Positions 1 through 6,310 of a stretch of 6,310 nucleotides of DNA are shown here, piece after piece. The position numbers were made by a program, and so were the translations under genes. Source of the DNA: Flammeovirgaceae bacterium (GTDB lineage: Bacteria; Bacteroidota; Bacteroidia; Cytophagales; Cyclobacteriaceae); assembly GCA_003228395.1 (NCBI GenBank), contig QIDJ01000314.1, forward strand, positions 1-6,310, written 5' to 3'. A model generated the notes under the pieces. It was given only the letters and a program-made list of their open reading frames with translations. It ran no database searches and was not told the origin of the DNA. Position 1 is the first letter of the stretch; each line of letters begins with the position of its first letter.

Positions 1-103
1 CTTATTGCTTAAAAAACGCATTTTCATGTGCAAATAAAATATCCGTTAAAAAAATTACTGTTAGTTAAAATTTTTAATGGGAAATTCCAAATATATCATG
101 ATT

Positions 104-799
104 TCAGGCCAGGTACTTTTCAAGAAGCTGTTGTTTTACGATTTTCATACCAATGCTGGCTTTTTCTGCAATAAAGAACATATCCGGATGGGAGGGAAGA
201 TCTGGAATTTGCGGGTCCACAATGTATTTTGGTACATCATACCTTACATACTCAATGAGTCCTGCTGCCGGATACACCACCATGGAAGTACCCACCACAA
301 GAAAAATATCGGCCTGTCTTGCTAAATCCGCTGCTTCTTCCATCCTGGGAACCATTTCACCGAACCAGACTATGTTTGGTCGTAGCTGGCTGCCTTTTTC
401 ACATACATCACCCCAGTTGAGTTTACTACCTTCAATATCATAGATAAGATTCGGGTCTTTGGTACTTCTTGACTGAAACAGGCTTCCGTGCAAATGCAGT
501 ACACGCGTAGATCCCGCCTTTTCGTGAAGATTATCTACATTTTGGGTAATAATTACCGTATCGAACCAGGTTTCCAGTTCTGCCAGAATTTCATGGCCGC
601 GATTTGGAACAGCTTTTAGTGCATGCTCACGGCGCTGATTATAAAATTCAAGTACGTTTTTGGGATTTGCCGCCCATCCTTCAGGCGAAGCCACCTCCAT
701 CACATCATGCCCTTCCCAGAGTCCTCCTGCGTCCCGAAAAGTTTTCAGGCCGCTTTCTGCACTCACCCCGGCACCGGTAAGAACAACCAGCTTTTTCAT
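104..799 (-). CDS. cobB: SIR2-family NAD-dependent protein deacylase (class III, CobB/SIRT5-like)
   Basis: This 231-residue cytoplasmic enzyme is expected to remove acyl groups from protein lysines using NAD+, giving nicotinamide and O-acyl-ADP-ribose. Visible sirtuin motifs, in order, are the NAD-binding GAGVSAESG (9-17), TFRDAGGLW (20-28), TQNVDN (85-90), the catalytic histidine H104 in HLHG, PNIVWFGE (141-148) and GTS (170-172). Y53 and R56 in EFYNQRR match the Tyr-x-x-Arg pair that class III sirtuins use to bind acidic acyl groups such as succinyl-lysine, so desuccinylase activity is inferred. The usual four zinc-binding cysteines between H104 and the PNIVWFGE block are missing: the only cysteine is C133. 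The reading frame is intact and of normal length, and I recall similar zinc-less sirtuins from other Bacteroidota, so this looks like a lineage trait and not damage. The start lies 9 bp after the topA stop with no Shine-Dalgarno, implying one transcript with topA. The symbol is a family name; orthology to E. coli cobB is not proven. Confidence 0.93.
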   Translation of the reverse strand: MKKLVVLTGAGVSAESGLKTFRDAGGLWEGHDVMEVASPEGWAANPKNVLEFYNQRREHALKAVPNRGHEILAELETWFDTVIITQNVDNLHEKAGSTRVLHLHGSLFQSRSTKDPNLIYDIEGSKLNWGDVCEKGSQLRPNIVWFGEMVPRMEEAADLARQADIFLVVGTSMVVYPAAGLIEYVRYDVPKYIVDPQIPDLPSHPDMFFIAEKASIGMKIVKQQLLEKYLA

Positions 800-808
800 G
801 CGATAAAT

Positions 809-3124
809 TTACGATCTCTTTTTCCGAAATTTTCGTTTTTTGTCCGGAGTTTTTTCAGCCAGTTCAATACATTCATCCAATGTTAAAGCAGCAGGATCTT
901 TATTTTTAGGTATTTTCACATTCTTTTTCCCTGCTTTTATGTATGGCCCGTATATTCCGTTCAATACCTGAATATCCGGATTTTCATCAAATGTTTTAAT
1001 GACTTTGTTGGCATCGGATTTTCTTTTTTCCTCAATAAGTGCAATCGCACGTTCTTCTGTGATGGAATACGGGTCATCGCCTGATTCCAGTGAATAGAAT
1101 TTACCAGCGTGGCGTATATATGGCCCGTATTTACCGATGCCAATCACCATATCCTGATCTTCGAAGCGGCCTGCTGTACGTGGAAGTCTGAAAAGATCAA
1201 GCGCTTCTTCCAGCTTGAGTGTCTCAATCAACTGCCCTTTTTGCAGGCTTGCATACCTTGGTTTTTCTTCGCCGTCGTTTTCTCCCAATTGTGCTACAGG
1301 ACCGAATTTCCCCATTCTTGCATACACTTTTTTACCCGTTTCCGGATCAACGCCAAGTTCACGGGGTTTTGAAACACCCGACCTGATTTGTTTGGTTTCT
1401 TCTACCTGGGTGTGAAATCCTCCATAAAAATCACCTATCATGGCATTCCATGATTTTTGACCCTGGGCGATTTCATCAAATTCCTTTTCGACATGTGCCG
1501 TAAACCGGAAATCCACAATTTTCGGAAAATACTCCACAAGAAAATCGTTTACAATGATGCCCATATCCGTGGGAAACAACTTGTTTTTTTCTGCACCGGT
1601 GATCTCCTTGTGGGTAGTTGTTGTCAGATTGCTGTCTTTTAGCACGATCACTTTGTAGCTTCGCTCTTTTCCTTGCCGGCTCTCTTTAATTGCATAATCG
1701 CGTTTTTGAATAGTGGATATGGTAGGTGCGTATGTTGATGGCCTGCCAATGCCCATTTCTTCAAGTTTCTTAACCAGACTGGCTTCGGTGTAGCGTGGCA
1801 GAGGCTTTGAAAATCCCTGCCGGGCCTTCATCTCAATTAAGTCAAGCATTTGTCCGGTTTCAAGCGGCGGTAACATTCCTTTCTGATTTTCTTCTCCGTT
1901 TTCTTCATCCGAGCTTTCAATATAAACTTTCAGAAATCCGTCAAATTTTATGACTTCACCGGTAGCAATAAACTTCTCGTTTGTAGTTGAGACTGCAATT
2001 GTTACTATCGTTTTCTCAAGTTCTGCTTCCGCCATTTGTGAAGCGATGGCGCGTTTCCAGATCAGGTTATACAGGCGTTTCATGTTACGATCTTTACCGG
2101 CCTCAGCAACCCCGAAATTTGTAGGACGGATAGCCTCATGTGCTTCCTGAGCGCCGGTTGATTTTGTTTTGTACCTGCGTGTTTTGGCATAGCGCTCCCC
2201 AAAGAAACCGGCAATCTGGTTTCTGGCTCCCCGCAGCGCTTCTTCCGACAGGTTAACGGAATCCGTGCGCATGTAAGAGATCCTTCCTGATTCATACAGT
2301 TTTTGCGCAAGTGTCATGGTCCGGGCAACTGAAAAACCTAACTTTCGGCTGGCTTCCTGCTGTAGGGTGGAGGTGGTAAATGGTGGCGCCGGTGATTTTC
2401 TCAGCGGTTTCTTTTGCAGGTCGGTAATCGAAAATTCAGCTCCGATACATTTTTGGAGAAATGCAGCCGCGTCTGTTTCGCTGCTGAATTTTTCAGGCAG
2501 TTCAGCTTTAAGTATTTTACCACTCCCGCAGTCAAATTCAGCCGATATTTTATAAGATGATTTTGAATTAAATTTCTCAATATCCCGTTCTCTCTCCACT
2601 ACCAGGCGCACAGCCACCGATTGCACGCGTCCTGCCGAAAGGCCTGTTTTGATTTTTCTCCATAATATAGGGGATATTTCGTATCCCACGAGCCTGTCCA
2701 GGACCCGCCGTGCCTGCTGTGCGTTTACCAGATCGATATCAATGCTACGTGGTGATTCCAGTGCGTTTGAAATGGCGCCTTTTGTGATTTCATGGAAAAC
2801 AATGCGGCGGGTATTTGCGTCATTCAGATCGAGCGCCTGCATCAGATGCCATGAAATGGCTTCCCCTTCACGGTCGTCATCACTTGCCAGATACACCATC
2901 TCTGATTGTTTGACAAGTTTTTTTAGCGTTTTTACAACCTCTTTTTTATCCTTCGAAATGATATAAGTTGGTTTGAATCCGTTATCAACGTCTATCGCTT
3001 TGTCATCAGTTGGCAAGTCCCTTATGTGTCCATAGCTTGAAGCCACTTTAAAATCACTTCCGAGATACCCTTCGATGGTTCTGGCTTTTGCCGGAGATTC
3101 AACTATTACAAGATTTTTAGGCAT
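809..3124 (-). CDS. topA: DNA topoisomerase I (type IA)
   Basis: This 771-residue enzyme relaxes negatively supercoiled DNA by cutting and passing single strands through a 5'-phosphotyrosine intermediate. The N-terminal Toprim domain shows LVIVESPAKA with E9, and the metal-binding D82-x-D84-x-E86 in SDDDREGEA. SAGRVQSVAV (163-172) and QEAHEAIRPT (326-335) are core type IA motifs, and the catalytic tyrosine is Y284 in RISYMRTDS. MGIGRPSTYA (457-466) is another family block. The C-terminus has no zinc-finger cysteine sets. Instead it carries topoisomerase C-terminal repeats, recognisable by GKFGPV (605-610), GKYGPYIR (664-671) and GIYGPYIK (723-730), and a lysine/arginine-rich tail (about 762-770) likely to hold DNA. 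This architecture is usual for TopA outside the proteobacteria. The start follows an A-rich stretch and sits about 20 bp from a good -7 box. The sirtuin gene follows 9 bp downstream and sixA is divergent. The frame is complete with no sign of damage. Confidence 0.98.
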   Translation of the reverse strand: MPKNLVIVESPAKARTIEGYLGSDFKVASSYGHIRDLPTDDKAIDVDNGFKPTYIISKDKKEVVKTLKKLVKQSEMVYLASDDDREGEAISWHLMQALDLNDANTRRIVFHEITKGAISNALESPRSIDIDLVNAQQARRVLDRLVGYEISPILWRKIKTGLSAGRVQSVAVRLVVERERDIEKFNSKSSYKISAEFDCGSGKILKAELPEKFSSETDAAAFLQKCIGAEFSITDLQKKPLRKSPAPPFTTSTLQQEASRKLGFSVARTMTLAQKLYESGRISYMRTDSVNLSEEALRGARNQIAGFFGERYAKTRRYKTKSTGAQEAHEAIRPTNFGVAEAGKDRNMKRLYNLIWKRAIASQMAEAELEKTIVTIAVSTTNEKFIATGEVIKFDGFLKVYIESSDEENGEENQKGMLPPLETGQMLDLIEMKARQGFSKPLPRYTEASLVKKLEEMGIGRPSTYAPTISTIQKRDYAIKESRQGKERSYKVIVLKDSNLTTTTHKEITGAEKNKLFPTDMGIIVNDFLVEYFPKIVDFRFTAHVEKEFDEIAQGQKSWNAMIGDFYGGFHTQVEETKQIRSGVSKPRELGVDPETGKKVYARMGKFGPVAQLGENDGEEKPRYASLQKGQLIETLKLEEALDLFRLPRTAGRFEDQDMVIGIGKYGPYIRHAGKFYSLESGDDPYSITEERAIALIEEKRKSDANKVIKTFDENPDIQVLNGIYGPYIKAGKKNVKIPKNKDPAALTLDECIELAEKTPDKKRKFRKKRS

Positions 3125-3143
3125 ATTTCTTTCTAAAAAGCTT

Positions 3144-3174
3144 CAAATATCATCTATTTATAAAAAAAACCAAA
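3144..3174 (-). promoter_or_regulatory. Promoter for the topA-sirtuin transcript
   Basis: Read on the minus strand, TTTG (3171-3174) is followed after 19 bp by GATATTTG (3144-3151). This fits the Bacteroidota promoter pattern TTTG, about 19-21 bp, TAnnTTTG, with one mismatch in the -7 box. Transcription would begin near 3138-3140, giving a leader of about 15 nt before the topA start. The match is by eye. Confidence 0.55.
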
Positions 3175-3234
3175 CTTCGGGTATGTACCAATACCAGCTT
3201 TTACTATCTTGAGCCCTCTCAATATCAGCTAACC

Positions 3235-3735
3235 ATGGCACAGGAGCTATATTTGATACGGCATGCGCATGCAAAAGAAAAATATTTTGATCAAAAAGAT
3301 ATTTCCAGGAAATTGTCAACCGACGGGGTACAGGTAGCCTCAAAGCTCGGATTGTACCTGGCCCAAAAAAAAATTATCCCTGATATAATTATCTCCAGTC
3401 CTGCTGAGCGAGCCATACGAACAGCTATGTTAATTGCCGAACAACTGAAATACGACGTTGATGAAATACATAGTAATGATGAATTATATGAAGCCTCTGT
3501 CAGAACGTTTCTTCAGGTAATTAATTTTTTAAAGGAGGAATGGGCAATCGTATTTATTATGGGACATAATCCGGTGATATCTTATGTTGCCGAATATATT
3601 GCAGATGCTGAAATAGGTTCGATGTCAGCAGGGTCTGTGGTTAAGATTGTACATTCGCTAAGCAGCTGGTCAGCAGTATCAGAGCATAATTGCAAATTCG
3701 ATTCATATATTGATTCTGAATCCATTACCACGTGA
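3235..3735 (+). CDS. sixA: SixA-type phosphohistidine phosphatase (histidine phosphatase superfamily)
   Basis: This 166-residue cytoplasmic protein belongs to the small SixA branch of the histidine phosphatase superfamily, which uses a phosphohistidine intermediate. The signature LIRHAHAK (7-14) places the nucleophile at H10 next to R9. R59 in SSPAERAIRT is the second phosphate-binding arginine, E83 in ELYEAS sits in the usual acid region, and H111 in MGHNP is the second catalytic histidine. Length matches SixA (about 160). In E. coli SixA acts on phosphohistidine carriers (reported for ArcB and for the nitrogen PTS); neither partner is in this window, so the substrate here is unknown. It has no signal peptide or membrane segment. 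The ATG at 3235 is the first in frame and places LYLIRHA close to the N-terminus as in relatives. It is divergent from topA across 110 bp and I could not find a convincing promoter of its own. It looks more AT-rich than the genes on either side. Confidence 0.92.
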   Translation: MAQELYLIRHAHAKEKYFDQKDISRKLSTDGVQVASKLGLYLAQKKIIPDIIISSPAERAIRTAMLIAEQLKYDVDEIHSNDELYEASVRTFLQVINFLKEEWAIVFIMGHNPVISYVAEYIADAEIGSMSAGSVVKIVHSLSSWSAVSEHNCKFDSYIDSESITT

Positions 3736-3776
3736 GCATTGGATACGCCATCACCATTCAATCCTTACGGTTCGGT

Positions 3777-3802
3777 TGAAAGTCAGCGGTTTTCATCTTT
3801 TT
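3777..3802 (+). terminator. Possible intrinsic terminator after sixA
   Basis: TGAAAGTC (3777-3784) can pair with GGTTTTCA (3788-3795) around a three-base loop, with two G-U pairs, and is followed by TCTTTTT. It lies about 40 bp after the sixA stop and would end that transcript before the transporter gene. The stem is weak and low in GC, so this is tentative. Confidence 0.35.
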
Positions 3803-3822
3803 GCAAAATACCAATATAAAGT

Positions 3823-3865
3823 ATATTCCGGTTGGCGAACAGCGTTATGTTCTTAACCGGGGTGT
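3823..3865. repeat. Inverted repeat overlapping the transporter promoter
   Basis: CCGGTT (3828-3833) and AACCGG (3855-3860) are a perfect 6-bp inverted repeat separated by 21 bp. In RNA the arms could extend outward to 3823 and 3865 through A-U and G-U pairs. The right arm ends nine bases before the -7 box at 3869-3876, where a regulator could block or help RNA polymerase. It could instead be a second weak terminator for sixA, since a T-rich run follows, or chance. Confidence 0.35.
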
Positions 3866-3876
3866 TTATATATTTG
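3846..3876 (+). promoter_or_regulatory. Promoter for the AGCS symporter gene
   Basis: TATATTTG (3869-3876) is a perfect match to the Bacteroidota -7 consensus TAnnTTTG. A poor TATG (3846-3849) lies 19 bp upstream at the -33 position. Transcription would start near 3882, leaving a leader of about 24 nt before the proposed TTG start, which fits that start well. Confidence 0.5.
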
Positions 3877-3905
3877 AATCTTTTGAATTTTAAAATCAGC
3901 GATCA

Positions 3906-5333
3906 TTGGACATAGCTAATGCACTCGAATCGGCGTTTACCGGGTTCGGAAACTTTATGTGGGGCACCCCATTACTCATCCTTTTAATGGGAGGCGGAAT
4001 CTTCTTTTTCTTTTCGTCAAAATTTGTTCAGTTTAAATACCTGGGGCATGCGATCAATGTTTTACGCGGCAAGTACGACGATCCCGATGAAAAGGGACAA
4101 ATCAATCATTACGAAGCGTTATCAACCCAGCTTGCCTCAACAGTAGGTATGGGAAATATCAGCGGGGTTGCGGTGGCCATTATCATGGGCGGCCCGGGCG
4201 CCATTTTCTGGATGTGGGTAAGCGCTTTTTTCGGTATGGCTACCAAATATTTTACCTGTTCGCTGGCCATCATGTACCGGGGAACCGATTCCGCCGGCGC
4301 GTTACAGGGCGGGCCAATGTATGTAATTCGGGAAGGTCTAAGCAAAAACTGGCACTGGCTGGCAATTGTTTTCAGCCTGGCAGGAATGATCGGGGTTTTA
4401 CCGATTTTTCAGGCTAACCAGCTCACACAGGTTATTCATGATGTCATTCTTGTACCAAATGGTATTGGTAAAGGATATACGGATTTCGGACTATTTATGG
4501 TTAAAACTTCCGATCTGGTTACCGGCATCGTTCTTACTGTCATGGTGTCGTTTGTGATTTTCGGGGGCATTAAACGAATTGGTACGGTGGCAGGTAAGTT
4601 GGTGCCGTTGATGGTTATTCTGTATTTTGTAACCGTTGCCTATATTCTTATTATGAATATAAGCGAAGTTCCCGCTCTGCTGAGCTTTATTGTGGTGGAC
4701 GCTTTTACTGGCAAAGCCATAGCGGGCGGGGCGATTGGTGCGGTAATCATCACCGGAGCAAGACGCGCAGCTTTTTCCAATGAAGCAGGCATAGGTACCG
4801 CACCCATGGCGCACGGCGCCGCCAAAACCAATGAGCCCATACGCGAAGGGCTGGTAGCCATGCTTGGTCCGGCCATTGATACACTCATAGTGTGCACGCT
4901 TACAGCCCTGGCTATACTTATTACCGGTGTCTGGAAGGAATCCGGCTCCAATGGGGTTACTCTTACCGTGGAGGCTTTTGAAGCTGCTATTCCGGGGTAC
5001 GGCGGATATATCCTGACACTTTGTGCAACCATTTTTGCCGTTACCTCGCTTTTCTCACTTTCCTATTATGGCGAAAAATGTTTTTCCTACCTTTTCGGAG
5101 CAGATAAAAAGAACTACTATAACTATTTTTATGTATCAAGCATTATTCTGGGTGCGATAGCTTCATTAACATCCATTATCGGACTTATCGATGGATTGTA
5201 TGCTACCATGGCTTTTCCCACCGTGATTTCCGCAATTTTGTTGTCTCCTAAAGTAAAGAAAGCTGCTAAAAAATATTTCGGCGAATTAAAAAGCAACAAC
5301 CAATCCCGGTTGGAAAATGTAAAAAGACAGTAA
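3906..5333 (+). CDS. Alanine/glycine:cation symporter (AGCS family)
   Basis: This 475-residue inner-membrane carrier is predicted to take up alanine or glycine together with Na+ (or H+), as AlsT, DagA and AgcS do. It contains a full match to the sodium:alanine symporter signature, GGPGAIFWMWVSAFFG (95-110). Other conserved family blocks are STVGMGNISGVAVAI (78-92), LQGGPMYVIREG (133-144) and FSNEAGIGTAP (290-300). About ten to eleven hydrophobic spans are visible between residue 20 and 450, and the tail is short and charged. Length is typical of the family. The start is unusual: the frame is closed upstream by a TAA at 3891-3893, no ATG lies between that stop and the first membrane span, and the only fitting start is TTG at 3906; the next methionine is M18, at the edge of the first span. 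The resulting N-terminus, MDIANALESAFTGFGNFMWG, is what family members normally have. The substrate cannot be fixed from sequence. It appears to be transcribed alone and is convergent with the thioredoxin gene. Confidence 0.95.
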   Translation: MDIANALESAFTGFGNFMWGTPLLILLMGGGIFFFFSSKFVQFKYLGHAINVLRGKYDDPDEKGQINHYEALSTQLASTVGMGNISGVAVAIIMGGPGAIFWMWVSAFFGMATKYFTCSLAIMYRGTDSAGALQGGPMYVIREGLSKNWHWLAIVFSLAGMIGVLPIFQANQLTQVIHDVILVPNGIGKGYTDFGLFMVKTSDLVTGIVLTVMVSFVIFGGIKRIGTVAGKLVPLMVILYFVTVAYILIMNISEVPALLSFIVVDAFTGKAIAGGAIGAVIITGARRAAFSNEAGIGTAPMAHGAAKTNEPIREGLVAMLGPAIDTLIVCTLTALAILITGVWKESGSNGVTLTVEAFEAAIPGYGGYILTLCATIFAVTSLFSLSYYGEKCFSYLFGADKKNYYNYFYVSSIILGAIASLTSIIGLIDGLYATMAFPTVISAILLSPKVKKAAKKYFGELKSNNQSRLENVKRQ

Positions 5334-5358
5334 AAAATGATCGAAGCAGACGCTTCGG
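5332..5358 (-). terminator. Intrinsic terminator for the thioredoxin gene
   Basis: A perfect 6-bp stem, CGAAGC (5342-5347) against GCTTCG (5352-5357), encloses the four-base loop AGAC. Read on the minus strand it is followed by ATCA and then six T residues opposite 5332-5337, the arrangement of a rho-independent terminator. The T run overlaps the stop codon of the convergent symporter gene. On the plus strand no T run follows, so it should work mainly leftward. Confidence 0.6.
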
Positions 5359-5359
5359 C

Positions 5360-5382
5360 CAGTAGGGTTATTTAACCAACTG
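5360..5382. terminator. Second hairpin in the convergent gap, possible terminator for the symporter gene
   Basis: GGTT (5366-5369) and AACC (5374-5377) pair around ATTT, and the flanking CAGT (5360-5363) and ACTG (5379-5382) can pair outside them with a small internal mismatch. It lies 27 bp after the symporter stop. There is no T run on either side, so it may only help termination or protect the 3' end of the mRNA. Confidence 0.3.
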
Positions 5383-5392
5383 ACAGGCACTG

Positions 5393-5992
5393 CTACGGCG
5401 AAAGCAATCTATCCAGGTATTTCCGGAATTTGCTTGTATCGTAGTTAGCCATCCCAACTTTTCTTGTATCGATAAAACCATTTTTATTCAACACAAAGGT
5501 GGTTGGAATGGATGGGGATTCATAAATGCCGGGTATTCCGCTTTTATAGTCCGGTGTAAATACCGGAAAATTAAAATCCTTTCTCTTTATAAATTTCCGG
5601 GCTTTTTCAGGATCACGGTCAAGCGATATCATCACAAAGACAATATCATCCCTGTCCTTGTAGGAATTATACAGGTTCTGAATGTTGGGCATTTCTGCTA
5701 CACATGGTGCACACCAGCTTGCCCAGAAATTCATAAAAACAACCTTTCCTTTCAGATCCCGGAAGTCAAATTTTTCACCTTCAAACGTTAGCAGGGTAAA
5801 ATCATAGTCAGCAGCCATTTTATCCGATTCCGATACATTTACCTCTACGGGAAAAACTCCCGTAGCCAGTACCATGCGTTGGGCAAAACCTGCAACTTCT
5901 GTATATAAACCCGTGATGTATAATAAAAAAATAGTAAGTAGCATAATTCCCCAGTCCCTTAGTTCTTTCTTCCAGTTTATCTTGATTTTCAT
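5393..5992 (-). CDS. Membrane-anchored TlpA-type thiol-disulfide thioredoxin
   Basis: With the start chosen here the protein has 199 residues. A short basic N-terminus (KIKINWKKELR, 2-12) is followed by one membrane span (about 14-33), so the rest should face the periplasm. The thioredoxin-fold domain (about 63-199) carries FWASWCAPC with the redox pair C94 and C97, and the cis-proline P163 in SIPTTFV. This is the TlpA/ResA/AhpC-TSA type, whose members reduce disulfides in envelope proteins, for example during cytochrome c maturation; the target is unknown because no heme or Dsb gene is nearby. The frame could extend to an ATG at 6061, but that would add 23 hydrophobic residues before the basic segment, and a perfect -7 box (6014-6021) lies inside the extension; the ATG at 5992 is therefore preferred. 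It is a single-gene unit ending at a hairpin terminator, convergent with the symporter and divergent from the next gene. Confidence 0.93.
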   Translation of the reverse strand: MKIKINWKKELRDWGIMLLTIFLLYITGLYTEVAGFAQRMVLATGVFPVEVNVSESDKMAADYDFTLLTFEGEKFDFRDLKGKVVFMNFWASWCAPCVAEMPNIQNLYNSYKDRDDIVFVMISLDRDPEKARKFIKRKDFNFPVFTPDYKSGIPGIYESPSIPTTFVLNKNGFIDTRKVGMANYDTSKFRKYLDRLLSP

Positions 5993-6013
5993 ATTCTTAA
6001 ATAGTGGTAGCGC

Positions 6014-6021
6014 CAAAATTA
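6014..6021 (-). promoter_or_regulatory. -7 promoter box for the thioredoxin gene
   Basis: On the minus strand TAATTTTG matches TAnnTTTG exactly. A TTTG at 6037-6040 is only 15 bp upstream, shorter than the usual 19-21, so the -33 element is not convincing. Initiation near 6008 would give a leader of about 16 nt before the ATG at 5992 and would exclude the upstream ATG at 6061. Confidence 0.45.
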
Positions 6022-6153
6022 AGATATTATTTATTACAAAACCCGTGCCGGGAAAGTTCATTTCCTGTGAGTTTGGTTACAAAAGTCGTTATGAATTTGT
6101 TTCTTAACTGCAACATCCTTTAAATTAGCTGAATTCTGATGGTCTGATTTTTG

Positions 6154-6161
6154 TATATTCG
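6154..6161 (+). promoter_or_regulatory. Possible -7 box for the gene at the right edge
   Basis: TATATTCG differs from TAnnTTTG at one position and would start transcription near 6167, about 16 nt before the ATG at 6183. An overlapping alternative is GATTTTTG at 6146-6153. No clear TTG lies at the -33 distance for either. Confidence 0.3.
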
Positions 6162-6182
6162 TAAATAAATCCGGATTTTCAA

Positions 6183-6310
6183 ATGAGAAAAAAATATGCT
6201 TTACTTATTCTTTTCGTAACAGGTATTTGTTTTGGTTTATCTGCACAAAAAATAAAGTATAAAGACCTTTTTGTATTGTTAAGTGCGAAAAACTATGATC
6301 AGGCAGAGCC
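6183..6310 (+). CDS. Exported protein, N-terminal fragment, possibly a TPR protein (cut by window end)
   Basis: An open frame begins with ATG at 6183 and runs off the window after 42 codons. The N-terminus is a typical signal peptide: basic MRKKY, a hydrophobic core ALLILFVTGICFGL, and a likely cleavage after S-A before QKIKY (after residue 21), a junction common in Bacteroidota exported proteins. C16 is not in a good lipobox, so lipoprotein processing is unlikely. The mature start, KYKDLFVLLSAKNYDQAEP, resembles the first helix pair of a tetratricopeptide repeat, where an aromatic residue and A-E follow a short turn. That reading is an inference from about 20 residues; the function cannot be named. 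The A-rich bases before the ATG and a possible -7 box upstream support the start. It is divergent from the thioredoxin gene across 190 bp. Confidence 0.75.
   Translation, partial: MRKKYALLILFVTGICFGLSAQKIKYKDLFVLLSAKNYDQAE

Noticed and set aside
3..68. A short open stretch on the plus strand ending at TAA (66-68), possibly the tail of a gene entering from the left.
   Set aside because: Only about 21 codons, very AT-rich, and no recognisable protein sequence; intergenic DNA is equally likely.
61..80. An AT-rich symmetric stretch as a terminator for the topA-sirtuin transcript.
   Set aside because: Pairing is only A-T with almost no loop and no GC stem; it cannot be told from general AT-richness.
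2649..2966. A 105-codon open frame on the plus strand antisense to the Toprim-coding part of topA.
   Set aside because: The codon pattern belongs to topA on the other strand; no recognisable domain and no promoter or start signal of its own.
3732..3779. A GTG-started mini-frame overlapping the sixA stop by four bases.
   Set aside because: Only 15 codons with no conserved features; the overlap alone is not enough.
4640..5032. A 130-codon open frame on the minus strand within the symporter gene.
   Set aside because: It lies wholly inside a well-supported membrane protein gene, resembles no known family, and is what the opposite-strand frame of such a gene often gives.
1..6310. Search for a novel defence, mobile or repeat-based system.
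   Set aside because: All complete genes fit well-known families; there are no direct repeat arrays, transposase, integrase, toxin-antitoxin pair or retron-like structure visible on either strand.

Overview
The window looks like an ordinary chromosomal stretch from a member of the Bacteroidota. Three things suggest this. Protein sequences are of Bacteroidota type: a TopA ending in glycine-rich C-terminal repeats instead of cysteine zinc fingers, a sirtuin without the zinc cysteines, and a signal peptide ending in L-S-A-Q. Several genes are preceded by the Bacteroidota-type -7 box TAnnTTTG, and clear Shine-Dalgarno sequences are absent. No rRNA, tRNA, CRISPR array, insertion sequence, phage gene or integration site was found.

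Layout from left to right. Positions 1-103 are AT-rich and hold no supportable gene. A leftward pair follows: a class III sirtuin deacylase (104-799) directly downstream of topA (809-3124), with 9 bp between them. A 110-bp divergent gap (3125-3234) carries a good promoter for topA. Rightward from there come a SixA-type histidine phosphatase (3235-3735), a 170-bp gap with a weak terminator, an inverted repeat and a promoter, and then an alanine or glycine:cation symporter of the AGCS family (3906-5333) that appears to start at TTG. In a 59-bp convergent gap, hairpins separate it from a leftward membrane-anchored TlpA-type thioredoxin (5393-5992). A 190-bp divergent gap leads to the start of a secreted protein (6183 to the window end).

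The genes do not form one pathway. The one functional link worth noting is the probable topA-sirtuin operon: in E. coli topoisomerase I is regulated by lysine acetylation and is a target of the sirtuin CobB, so tight co-transcription of enzyme and possible regulator here is suggestive. The other genes are single-gene units in DNA topology, phosphohistidine hydrolysis, amino-acid uptake and envelope redox. I see no convincing new multi-gene system. The most useful second looks are the topA-sirtuin pairing, the zinc-less sirtuin, the TTG start with an inverted repeat over the transporter promoter, and the corrected TlpA start.
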